Of a DNA stretch of 64,000 nucleotides, positions 43,796-52,265 are shown piece by piece. The position numbers were made by a program, and so were the translations under genes. The first letter of the stretch is position 1. Every line of letters begins with the position of its first letter. The DNA comes from Chloroflexota bacterium (GTDB lineage: Bacteria > Chloroflexota > Dehalococcoidia > Bin125). A model generated the notes under the pieces. It was not told the DNA's origin. It searched no databases and was given only the letters and a program-made list of their open reading frames with translations. Location of the stretch: contig VXQT01000013.1 of NCBI GenBank assembly GCA_009838915.1, positions 62,001 to 126,000 of the forward strand. Direction: 5' to 3'.

Positions 43796-44725
43796 GTGAC
43801 CTCCATATCGGACGCCGTCCTGATCTGTCCGGGACAAGGTGCGCAGCGCGCCGGAGGTGTCGCCGATCTCGCTGACAGGCTGGAGGACTTGCCGCCGCTC
43901 GGCCGGCGCGCCTTCGAGACGGCCTCGACGATCGTCGGCTGCGATCTCTGGCAGCTTGGCCTGAGCCCCGATCCCGACGACGAGGTTGCCCTGCGCATGC
44001 CCTCGCTGTTGCAGCCTTACCTGGTTGCCTGGGCGGCGGCGGAGTACTCGCAGGTGTCGGGTGTTGTCGGCCCAATGGGATTCGTCACCGGCCATTCGAG
44101 CGGCCTCAACTCGGCTATCGCCATCTCAGGAGCGGTTGAGTTGGAGTCGACCTTGCACTTTGCCTGGAAGTGCGGTCGCAACATGGATCGAGACTGCGTC
44201 GAGTCTCCGGGTGGACTGTTGGCGCTTGTCGGCGCCGGTCGCGCGGCTGCGGAGGCGATCGCTGCCGAGTCGGGCGCGTCGTTGGCCAATCACAACGCCC
44301 CCGACCAGACTGTGATCGGCGGTTCCTTCCCGGCGATCAGACGGGCCCAGGAGCGCGCTCCGAGTCACGGCTGCCAGGCAGTCGAGTTACGCGTCGCCGG
44401 GGCGTTCCACACGCCGTCGTTTCAGCCGTCCGACCAGGCCAACCGCGCGCTCATCGACGCGCTGCCAATCGCGGACCGATTCACCCCGATCGTCGGCAAC
44501 CGATCGGGTCAGATCATCTCCGACCCCGCCGCGCTGCGCGATGAACTGTGCGCACAGTACGTGCGGCCGGTGGAGTGGCTGTCGGTGCTTGAAACGCTGT
44601 ACGGCGTTGGTGCGCGCCGCTTCATTACGCTGGGGCCTGGCAACGTGATGGCGGGACTCGTCCGACGCTACGGCAAGACCACCCCCGACCGAATCCAAAT
44701 CCGACGCAGCGCACAGTTACGCTGA
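43796..44725 (+). CDS. Malonyl-CoA:ACP transacylase-like protein (FabD family)
   Basis: A 309-residue acyltransferase of the FabD fold. It shows LICPGQGAQ at the N-terminus, the nucleophile elbow GHSSGLNSA (Ser about 101), the catalytic His about 205 in GAFHTPSF, and FITLGPGNVMAGLVRR near the end. FabD loads malonyl groups onto ACP for fatty-acid synthesis. The active-site Gln/Arg pattern is not fully conserved (KCGRNMDRDC region), so another acyl group is possible. There are no other fab genes nearby. It starts at GTG. Confidence 0.8.
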   Translation: MTSISDAVLICPGQGAQRAGGVADLADRLEDLPPLGRRAFETASTIVGCDLWQLGLSPDPDDEVALRMPSLLQPYLVAWAAAEYSQVSGVVGPMGFVTGHSSGLNSAIAISGAVELESTLHFAWKCGRNMDRDCVESPGGLLALVGAGRAAAEAIAAESGASLANHNAPDQTVIGGSFPAIRRAQERAPSHGCQAVELRVAGAFHTPSFQPSDQANRALIDALPIADRFTPIVGNRSGQIISDPAALRDELCAQYVRPVEWLSVLETLYGVGARRFITLGPGNVMAGLVRRYGKTTPDRIQIRRSAQLR

Positions 44726-44755
44726 CGCACCTTGGACCACAGGAGACCACCGCTC

Positions 44756-45421
44756 ATGCCGACCTACGACTCCGATCACATCCTGACCACGACGCGCTCC
44801 GTGCGGCTACGGCTCGACTTCGATCGTCCGATTGAGCCCGAGCTGATCACTGAGTGCCTGGAGATCGCCCTGCAGGCGCCGACCGCGTCGAACTCGCAGC
44901 AGTGGCAATGGCTGGTGATCACCGATCCCGAGAAGATTGCCGGCATAGGCGGGATCTACAAAGACAGTTTCATGGAGCTCGCCCGCGGGCGGGCGGACGA
45001 AGGTCCACGTTGGCCCGAGAGCGATTCGCGCGCCGCAGCCGCGGAAGGCGTGACACGTTCCGCGACATACCTGGCGGAGAACATGCACCGCTGTCCGGCG
45101 CTGCTGATCGCATGCATCACTGGACGAGTCGAGGACGCGGGCCCTATGGCTCAGGCCGGCACCTATGGATCGATCCTGCCCGGCGCCTGGTCGTTCATGC
45201 TGGCCGCTCGCTCGCGCGGGATTGGCATGGCCTGGACCACGCTGCATCTGCGCGACGAGTCGCTCTCGCGCGACCTGCTCGGCATCCCCGAAGACGTCAC
45301 CCAGGCCGTGCTCTTCCCCATGGCCTACTTCACCGGCGAGACCTTCAAGCCCGCCCCGCGCGTGCCGCTGGAGGAAGTGGTGCACTGGAACAACTGGGGA
45401 CAGCGCACGCCTGACGGTTAG
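44756..45421 (+). CDS. Nitroreductase-family flavoprotein
   Basis: A 221-residue FMN-dependent oxidoreductase. It shows TTRSVRLRLDFDRPIEPELITECLEIALQAPTASNSQQWQWLVI, typical of the FMN-binding start, and a C-terminal RSRGIGMAWTTLHL with IPEDVTQAVLFPMAYF. It would reduce nitro, quinone or enone compounds using NAD(P)H. ATG 44756 has CAGGAGA upstream and follows the FabD-like gene by 30 bases. Confidence 0.88.
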   Translation: MPTYDSDHILTTTRSVRLRLDFDRPIEPELITECLEIALQAPTASNSQQWQWLVITDPEKIAGIGGIYKDSFMELARGRADEGPRWPESDSRAAAAEGVTRSATYLAENMHRCPALLIACITGRVEDAGPMAQAGTYGSILPGAWSFMLAARSRGIGMAWTTLHLRDESLSRDLLGIPEDVTQAVLFPMAYFTGETFKPAPRVPLEEVVHWNNWGQRTPDG

Positions 45422-45462
45422 CCAGTGTCCACGCTGGCCGAGCCAGTGACGGTACCCGCGGG

Positions 45463-45765
45463 CTACTCGACGCGGCCGATCGCGTCGACCTTCCAGAGTC
45501 CCTCAACTTCAACCCACTGGGTGAAAATCGTGCCGTCTCCACCGGCGCTCTCCGGGCCACGGAAGGTGATGTGGAGCAAGTTGTCGCCCTGGTCTTCGAT
45601 CTCGAAACTCTCCGAGCCCTCGGCCGAGTCCGGCTGTGCCTGCAACGCCATCGCCTGGCCAATGCCTACCGGTGTGAACATCGGCATGAGCCCGGCGATG
45701 TTGCTGGCAATCAGGTCCTGGGCAAACTGATCGGCGACTTCCAGGAGGCTGGCAGATTCGGTCAT
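45463..45765 (-). CDS. Small NTF2/SnoaL-like protein
   Basis: A 100-residue protein. An N-terminal helix (LLEVADQFAQDLIASNIAGLMPMFTPVGIGQA) and then beta strands ending GLWKVDAIGRVE are reminiscent of a cone-shaped NTF2-like fold. Function unknown. It is convergent with the nitroreductase gene. The 227 bases upstream of it, before the ABC ATPase gene, hold nothing clear. Confidence 0.6.
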   Translation of the reverse strand: MTESASLLEVADQFAQDLIASNIAGLMPMFTPVGIGQAMALQAQPDSAEGSESFEIEDQGDNLLHITFRGPESAGGDGTIFTQWVEVEGLWKVDAIGRVE

Positions 45766-45992
45766 CGGTGTTCCGTTCTTCCCGACTGAGCGCTTCCATG
45801 AACGCTATGCCAAATCGGGAATCTCGCTATGCGTTGCACAACATTTCCTCGGCGTGACAAGGATTTGCCGGGAAGATGATGCGTCGCCGGCGGGAAGGAG
45901 GGATAGGCTGAGGCGGAGCCGCGACCAATCACTCGCGAGCGCGGCAATGCGTGTCCCGCAGCGGCCGAGCGCGGCGCGATCAGGAGTCCCAT

Positions 45993-46763
45993 ATGACCAC
46001 TCGCTCGATGGACCTGGAAGCCGAACCCGCACCGCAGAAGTCTGCTGCTGTCAGTTCGTCGAGCGAACCGATCATCGTCGCCCACGATGTGCACAAGACC
46101 TATGCCGGCGCGGGACAGCCCGTGCATGCGCTGCGCGGCGCGACGCTCGAGGTGGCCAAAGGCGAAATGGTCACGATCATGGGACCGTCCGGCTGCGGCA
46201 AGACGACGCTGCTCAACTGCCTGTCGGGACTGGAGACCATCGATCAGGGCGAGATCTATGTCGAGGGACGCAGCATCCACGACATGCCCGACAGCGAGCG
46301 CACCGACCACCGCGCGCGGCGGATGGGCTTCATCTTCCAGTTCTACAACCTGCTGCCCGTGCTCTCCTCCGTCGAAAACGTCGAGCTCCCGCTGTTGCTC
46401 GGCGGCGTCGGCCAACGCGAGTCCCGCGAGCGGTCTCTGCTGGCGTTGGAACAGGTCGACCTACGCGACTGGGCCGGCCACCGCCCGGCGCAGCTCTCCG
46501 GCGGACAACGGCAGCGAGTGACGATCGCCCGCGCGCTGGTCAACGATCCGGCCATCGTCTGGGGCGACGAACCGACCGGTGACCTCGACTCCACCAATGC
46601 CAATCAGATCATGGACCTGCTTGAGGACCTGAATCAGCGCAACCAACAGACGTTCGTCATCGTTACCCACGACGAGCAAATCGGCCGGCGAGCGAACCGC
46701 ACGATTCACATGCGCGACGGGCTGATCGAGGGCGAGACGATTCATCGGGGTCTTGGCAGCTAG
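45993..46763 (+). CDS. ABC transporter ATPase, LolD/MacB type
   Basis: A 256-residue ATPase. It shows Walker [18 protein letters not shown], the Q-loop in [23 protein letters not shown], the signature [15 protein letters not shown], Walker B and D-loop [13 protein letters not shown] and the switch His in VIVTHDEQ. The NLLPxLxxxENVELP segment is typical of partners of FtsX-like permeases. CAGGAG precedes ATG 45993. The permease follows 54 bases downstream. Confidence 0.93.
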   Translation: MTTRSMDLEAEPAPQKSAAVSSSSEPIIVAHDVHKTYAGAGQPVHALRGATLEVAKGEMVTIMGPSGCGKTTLLNCLSGLETIDQGEIYVEGRSIHDMPDSERTDHRARRMGFIFQFYNLLPVLSSVENVELPLLLGGVGQRESRERSLLALEQVDLRDWAGHRPAQLSGGQRQRVTIARALVNDPAIVWGDEPTGDLDSTNANQIMDLLEDLNQRNQQTFVIVTHDEQIGRRANRTIHMRDGLIEGETIHRGLGS

Positions 46764-46817
46764 CGGCATATCAGGCGCGCGAAATCGGAAAATCTGCAGC
46801 GCGAGGGCATCCACAAC

Positions 46818-49800
46818 ATGGAAGAACTCTTCGGCCTGCCCACGATCCGACTGATGTGGATCGTCGTCGCCATCGCCGGCGTCGCCGCTGTGGTGATTGC
46901 CTTCATCTTCTTCAAGCGGCCAATTCTGGTGCGCATGGGTCTGCGCAACATCCCACGCCGCCGAGCGCAGACCGTGCTCGTGACGATGGGCCTGACGCTT
47001 GCCACGATCATCGTCACGATCGCATTCTCGACCGGCGACTCGTTGGCCGTGAGCATCCGCGGTCTGGCGCTGGACGGCCTGGAGCGGATCGACCACTTCA
47101 TCGAACCGGAGGAGGCAGAGAGCGGCGACGGCGAGCGCGTCGGTGACTCGATTCCGGACCAGGTCTTGCGCGACCTGCAGTCGCACTTCGCCGACGACGA
47201 GCGAGTTGAGGCGGTGTTCGGGTCGCGCTTCGAACTCGTCCCGATCGAGCACCCCGACGCAGGGCTGATCGAGCCGCAGTACTTCCTCGTCGGTATGGAT
47301 CCCGCGCTGTCGGACCGATTGGAGGCGGTGCGCGATCGCGACGGAGACCTGCTTCGCCTGTCGGAGCTGGGACCGGGCGAGCTGGTGATCAACGAGCTCG
47401 CCGCGCGCGAGCTCGACGCGGAGCCGGGCGACCAGGTGCGGCTCTACGTGCTCGGCCAACCTCGTCAATACACCATTGCGGCGATCGGCCGCGACGCCGT
47501 CCTGACCGGCAGCCTTGAGGCTGGCGCGGCCGGTGGACTGCTGCCGATGACTCAGTATCAGGACTTGTTGGGTCCACGCCTGTCACCGCCGGATCAGTGG
47601 GACACGATCCTGATCAGCGGCGCCGGTGGCGTGGTTACGCCGTTGGAGTTCTCCGACGCGCTTGACGACGACATCAACTCGGCATTGGTTGGGCTACAGC
47701 GTCAGAAGCCTGATCTCTACTTGAGCAGCGGCTTGCCGCGTTTTGCCACCGATCCGGTCAAGGCCGACAGCCTGGAGGCGGCCGAGTTCATTGCCAGCGC
47801 CTTCACCACCCTCTTCCTGTTCATGGGCTCCTTCTCGGTTGCCGCGGGCATCCTGCTGATCTTCCTGATCTTCGCCATGCTGGCCGAGGAACGGAAGCCG
47901 GAGATGGGCATCGCCCGCGCTGTCGGCATGCAGCGCAACGATCTGATTCAGACGTTCATTTCCGAGGGCATGGTCTACAACGTCGGCGCGGCGGTCGTCG
48001 GCGTGGTGCTGGGCCTGCTGTTCGCGGTCGGCCTGATTGCGGCGCTCAACCAGGGCTTCGAGAATTTCGGCTTCCAGTTCACCTGGACGGTAACGATCAA
48101 GAGCCTCGTGATCTCAGCCTGCATCGGCATTGTGATCACGTTCATCACTGTAGTTTTTTCCAGCTTCCGAGCCTCGCGGCTGAACATCGTCGCTGCCATC
48201 CGGGATATCCCCGAGGGACAGTACGAAGAGAGCTATCCGCTCACCCCCTGGCGAGTGCTGCGCAACGTGCTGGGCGTGTTCACCACCGCCGTCGGCATCT
48301 TGCTGGTCGCGACCACGCCGCTCACGCTGGTTCTCGGATCGCCGATCGCGCTCATCTTGCATCTGACCGGTAGCCGCCGCGCCCGACGCTTGATTCCCTG
48401 GATCTTGCTGTTCGGCTGGCGCGTGCTGCGCTGGAACCCGCAGTGGTGGGTACTGTTCCTGCTCGGCGGCCTGTACCTGCTCAACTTCGGCCTGGCCCAG
48501 GAGAGCCTGTTCCTCTACATCGCGGGAATCTCGCTGGTCCCGCTGGGCATCGTGATGGGACTGAACAAGCTCCGCCTGCGGGGACGCAGGATCAACCAAC
48601 GCCTGCTCTACACCGTGGGCGCGGGCGTCGTGATGTTCCTCTGGTTCATCCCCAACGACTGGCACGAGGACTTCTTCAACAACAATCTCAACGGCGGGCC
48701 GGAGCTGTTCGTGCTGGCCGGCACCATGCTCACCGCTGCCGGCACCCTGCTGCTGATCTTCAACCTGGATCTGATCGTCGGCGGGATTCGCTCGCTGGTC
48801 GGCGGGGTCGGACGGCTCGCGCCCGTGATCCGCACGGCCGCTGCCTATCCGGCCGCGGCGCGTTATCGGACCGGGATGACGATCGCGATGATCGCCCTGA
48901 TCACGTTCGCGCTGGTCAACTTCAGCACGATCAATGCCTCTTTCAGCCAGGCATTCACCGGCGGAGACACCGCCGGCGGCTTCGAGGTGCTGGCCTTCAA
49001 CACAGAGATCAACGCCACATCCGACATTCGCGCGGGCCTGGCCGAGGCCGGCGCCAGCGAGGTACTTGCGGATATCGAAAATGCCGGACGCATCGAGGCC
49101 GGTCCGCAACGCGGAACGCGCGCGGTCACGGTGCTCGCCGAGCGCTGGAACCCGGTGACTGAAGCGCACATCCTCGACAGCGACGGCGATATCCGCGTCG
49201 TCGAAACCGATCTGTCCAGGGTGCGCTTCGAGGATCGAGACGCGGTGGTGATCGGGGGCGTCAACAACGAATTTATCGCCGGTCAAGAAATCAAATTGCA
49301 GGCGATCTCATACCGCTACGAAGACGAACAGGCCGTCTGGTCGGCGTTGGCGGACGGCGAGATGGTCGCCGTCGCAACCGTCGACGCGATCGACGGAGCA
49401 TTCGGATTCAACGAGAGCGGATTGGACCCCTGGTCGACGCCGGACGGCGTCACCGACGAGTCGACCTTGCTGCCTCGCATCGTGGTCGAAGTCGGACTGG
49501 GCTCGAATGCGCGGCAGGTCGAAGTGATCGCCATCCTGGAGCGGATCAGTGGTGCATTTGTGGATCTCGACGGAGAGGAAGGCGGCCTGCCGACGATGTT
49601 GCTGCCCGAGTCGATCGCAACGCAGGTGATCGGCCAATCGGAAACCACGCGGCACTACATCTCGACCCGCGACGGTGCGGACTCGCTCGATGTCGCCCAG
49701 GGCATCGAGCGGGAGTTGCGCATCTTCGCGGTCGACATCCAGGGCGAGCTCAAGCGCCAGCAGCAGACCCAGACCTCAATCCTGGCGCTGTTCCAGGGAT

Positions 49801-50171
49801 TCATCGGCATCGGCCTGGTCGCGGGCCTGGCGGCGCTGGGCGTGATTGCCCTGCGCGCCGTGGTCGAGCGCCGCCAACAGATCGGAGTCCTGCGCGCGAT
49901 CGGCTTCCAGTCGCGCCTGGTCGGGTTCGAGCTGTTGCTGGAGATGGGATTCATCGCATTGTTGGGGTTGGGACTCGGGACGGCGCTTGCCCTTGGCCTC
50001 GCCTGGCGTCTCTTCGCCGAAGGCACCTTCGGCGAGATCGATATGCACGTCCCGCTGGGTACCATCCTGCCGATCCTGTTCGGCGCGTTCGCCGCGTCGC
50101 TGGTACTGACGTACTTCCCGGCAAGACAGGCAGCACGCACCACGATTGCCGAGGCGTTGCGATATGAGTGA
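46818..50171 (+). CDS. Large FtsX-like ABC permease
   Basis: A 1117-residue membrane protein. After an N-terminal helix comes MGLRNIPRRRAQTVLVTMGLTLATIIVTIAFSTGD, then a large extracytoplasmic domain and an FtsX block (SFSVAAGILLIFLIFAMLAEERKPEMGIARAVGMQRNDLIQTFISEG). A hydrophobic middle follows with several further helices, then a second extracytoplasmic domain and a second FtsX block (RAVVERRQQIGVLRAIGFQSRLVGFELLLEMGFIALLGLG). Such MacB/LolCE-like systems use mechanical transmission to move lipids, lipoproteins or peptides, or to regulate proteins outside the membrane. It works with the ATPase just upstream. Confidence 0.9.
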   Translation: MEELFGLPTIRLMWIVVAIAGVAAVVIAFIFFKRPILVRMGLRNIPRRRAQTVLVTMGLTLATIIVTIAFSTGDSLAVSIRGLALDGLERIDHFIEPEEAESGDGERVGDSIPDQVLRDLQSHFADDERVEAVFGSRFELVPIEHPDAGLIEPQYFLVGMDPALSDRLEAVRDRDGDLLRLSELGPGELVINELAARELDAEPGDQVRLYVLGQPRQYTIAAIGRDAVLTGSLEAGAAGGLLPMTQYQDLLGPRLSPPDQWDTILISGAGGVVTPLEFSDALDDDINSALVGLQRQKPDLYLSSGLPRFATDPVKADSLEAAEFIASAFTTLFLFMGSFSVAAGILLIFLIFAMLAEERKPEMGIARAVGMQRNDLIQTFISEGMVYNVGAAVVGVVLGLLFAVGLIAALNQGFENFGFQFTWTVTIKSLVISACIGIVITFITVVFSSFRASRLNIVAAIRDIPEGQYEESYPLTPWRVLRNVLGVFTTAVGILLVATTPLTLVLGSPIALILHLTGSRRARRLIPWILLFGWRVLRWNPQWWVLFLLGGLYLLNFGLAQESLFLYIAGISLVPLGIVMGLNKLRLRGRRINQRLLYTVGAGVVMFLWFIPNDWHEDFFNNNLNGGPELFVLAGTMLTAAGTLLLIFNLDLIVGGIRSLVGGVGRLAPVIRTAAAYPAAARYRTGMTIAMIALITFALVNFSTINASFSQAFTGGDTAGGFEVLAFNTEINATSDIRAGLAEAGASEVLADIENAGRIEAGPQRGTRAVTVLAERWNPVTEAHILDSDGDIRVVETDLSRVRFEDRDAVVIGGVNNEFIAGQEIKLQAISYRYEDEQAVWSALADGEMVAVATVDAIDGAFGFNESGLDPWSTPDGVTDESTLLPRIVVEVGLGSNARQVEVIAILERISGAFVDLDGEEGGLPTMLLPESIATQVIGQSETTRHYISTRDGADSLDVAQGIERELRIFAVDIQGELKRQQQTQTSILALFQGFIGIGLVAGLAALGVIALRAVVERRQQIGVLRAIGFQSRLVGFELLLEMGFIALLGLGLGTALALGLAWRLFAEGTFGEIDMHVPLGTILPILFGAFAASLVLTYFPARQAARTTIAEALRYE

Positions 50172-51000
50172 CGACACCGACCCGACGACGCTGCTGCGCG
50201 AACTCGCCTTCGGCTACGACCGCGATCTGCCGTTCGACGCACAGACCGCTCCGGCTGGTGAAGGCGGCGGGATCTCCGTCGAAAGATTCGAGATCACGTC
50301 GCGTTACAGCGAGCGGATCAGCGGTCTGCTGGTCCAGTCGGTTGAGGCGGAAGGAACGCGACCGCTGGTCCTGGTCGGGCATCCCGGGACGCTGGACAAG
50401 TCGAGCGACTATGTGCTCTGGCCGGCCGAGCAGTGGGTCCGGCGCGGCGCGATCTGCGCCACCATTGACCAGGCCGGTCACGGCGAGCGCGCTCGACGGC
50501 CGGTCTCGATGGAAGACTTCCAGCGCTGGCCGATGCGGCGCCTCGACCAGTCGCTGCAGACCGTCGTCGACTGGATGCGCACGCTGGACTATCTCTCGGC
50601 GCGTCCCGAGGTGGACGAATCGCGCGTCGGCTTTGTCGGTTTCTCGATGGGCGGCATGAGAGGCGCGCCGTTCGTGGGGCTGGACGACCGGGTCAAGGCC
50701 GCGTCCTTCTGCATCTCCGGCGCCAGCACGCTCTCAGGTCGTGGCGGCGCAGCGGGCGAGCTTGCCGACCGGCTCACCGATCCCGGCATCTACGCGCCGA
50801 TGATGGCGGGCCGCGCCATCCAGGTCGTGGCCGGCGAACATGACGATCTAATCACACCCGAGGCGACGCAGCGCTTCTACGACCTGCTCTCTGAGCCGAG
50901 AGAGCTCGTCTGGCTGCCCTGCGGACACTGGGACTTCATGCCCCAGGGCGTCCAGCCGGTCGGGCCGTTTCTCGAGCGGGAGCTTGGTTTCGGCAACTAG
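50164..51000 (+). CDS. Alpha/beta hydrolase
   Basis: A 278-residue hydrolase. It shows the oxyanion-region LVLVGHPGTLDKS, the nucleophile elbow GFVGFSMGGMRG (Ser), a likely acid Asp in VVAGEHDDLITPEA and His in LPCGHWDFMP. Substrate unknown. Its ATG overlaps the end of the FtsX-like permease gene, so it is in the same operon. Its stop shares CTAG with the stop of the convergent CoA-transferase gene. Confidence 0.85.
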   Translation: MSDDTDPTTLLRELAFGYDRDLPFDAQTAPAGEGGGISVERFEITSRYSERISGLLVQSVEAEGTRPLVLVGHPGTLDKSSDYVLWPAEQWVRRGAICATIDQAGHGERARRPVSMEDFQRWPMRRLDQSLQTVVDWMRTLDYLSARPEVDESRVGFVGFSMGGMRGAPFVGLDDRVKAASFCISGASTLSGRGGAAGELADRLTDPGIYAPMMAGRAIQVVAGEHDDLITPEATQRFYDLLSEPRELVWLPCGHWDFMPQGVQPVGPFLERELGFGN

Positions 51001-52265
51001 CTCAACACGCCCGACGCCGTCAGTTCCGCCACTTCCTCGGCCTTGTAGCCCAGCACCTTGGTTGCGACTTCAAATGTGTCCTCGCCGAACAGCGGCGCGG
51101 GCGAGTCGAGATATCCAGGCGTGCGGTGCAGCTTGACGATGGGGCCGTCATACAGCGAGATGCCCGTCTCGCGGTGATTGAGGTAGGCGTAGAAGCCGCG
51201 CGCGGCGAGATGATCGTCGTGCTCGCACATGTCCTCGGCGTCCTGGACCAGCGCCGCCGGGACGCCGACCGACTGCAGGTGGATCGCCAGAGAGGCGGCG
51301 TCGAACGACGCCGTCCAGGATGAGATCGACTGGTTCAACTCGTCCTCGTGACGCCGCCGACCGAGCAACGTGGAGAAACGATCGTCGGACGCGAAGGACG
51401 AGCCTTCGGCGACTGCGCAAAGTGATTCCCACTCGGCGTCATCCCGAACCGCAATTGCGATCCAGCGTTCGCGCCCCGACGGATCGTCGGCGCAGCGATA
51501 GATGTCGTGCGGACACATCCAGCTCGATTGATTGCCCTTGCGATCCTGGTTGACCCCGTTGACCGTGTAGTCCATCAGCGCCGGTCCCATCGTCGCCGCG
51601 ACCGACTCGATCTGCGCCAGCTCGATCCGCTGACCGCGGCCCGTGCGCCGCCGATGCCGTAGCGCGGCCAGGATGGCGATCACGGTGTGCCCGGGATTGA
51701 TCGCATAGTCGGGATAGTTGGTGCCCACGCCGACAGGCCGTCGCTCCGGGTCGCCGGAGAGGTGCGAGATGCCGGTCGTCGGCGTCAACACCGCGCCGAA
51801 GCCGAGGAAGTCTCGATGCGGTCCCCACAGCCCTTGCATCGGCTGATAGGCGGCGATGATGTCGGGCTTGACTTCGCAGAGTTCCTCGTAGGTCAGTCCC
51901 CAGCGCTCGAAGATTCGCGGGGTCAGGTTGGAGAGAAAGATGTCGGACCGCTCGATTAGCCGAAGCGCGACGTCCCGGGAGCCCTCGGCCGACATGTCGA
52001 GCAGGAAGGATCGTTTATCGGCGTTGAAGTTGTTGAAGTAGGCGCAGACGTTGTAGCCCGACTTGCCCGGCTTTTGCGGCTGACCGAGGCGCAAACCGTC
52101 GACCCGGGCCTCCGACTCGATCCGGATCACCTCTGCGCCGAAGTCGGCCAATGTGCGCCCTGCGATCGGCCCAGCGCCGAACCATGAGAAATCGGCGACG
52201 CGGATGCCGTCAAGGGGGCGTCCCCGCCTGCGCGGGGATGACGAGGAGGGAGAAGTCGAGGTCAT
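50997..52265 (-). CDS. CaiB/BaiF CoA-transferase, second gene of a pair
   Basis: A 422-residue family III CoA-transferase. It starts LDGIRVADFSWFGAGPIAGRTLADFGAEVIRIE and contains NADKRSFLLDMSAEGSR. At the usual catalytic Asp position the sequence reads GQRIELAQIES, that is Glu in place of Asp. It resembles the C-terminal half of the fused protein at 6.3-8.7 kb. ATG 52265 overlaps the stop of the upstream partner (ATGA). The first 20 residues (SPSSSSPRRRGRPL) are encoded by a type-B palindromic repeat. The two gene products may form a heterodimer. Confidence 0.86.
   Translation of the reverse strand: MTSTSPSSSSPRRRGRPLDGIRVADFSWFGAGPIAGRTLADFGAEVIRIESEARVDGLRLGQPQKPGKSGYNVCAYFNNFNADKRSFLLDMSAEGSRDVALRLIERSDIFLSNLTPRIFERWGLTYEELCEVKPDIIAAYQPMQGLWGPHRDFLGFGAVLTPTTGISHLSGDPERRPVGVGTNYPDYAINPGHTVIAILAALRHRRRTGRGQRIELAQIESVAATMGPALMDYTVNGVNQDRKGNQSSWMCPHDIYRCADDPSGRERWIAIAVRDDAEWESLCAVAEGSSFASDDRFSTLLGRRRHEDELNQSISSWTASFDAASLAIHLQSVGVPAALVQDAEDMCEHDDHLAARGFYAYLNHRETGISLYDGPIVKLHRTPGYLDSPAPLFGEDTFEVATKVLGYKAEEVAELTASGVLS
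52221..52238. repeat. Type-B palindromic repeat inside a coding region
   Basis: TCCCCGC-CTGC-GCGGGGA followed by TGACGAGG lies in frame at the N-terminus of the second CoA-transferase and is read as SSPRRRG. Confidence 0.7.
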
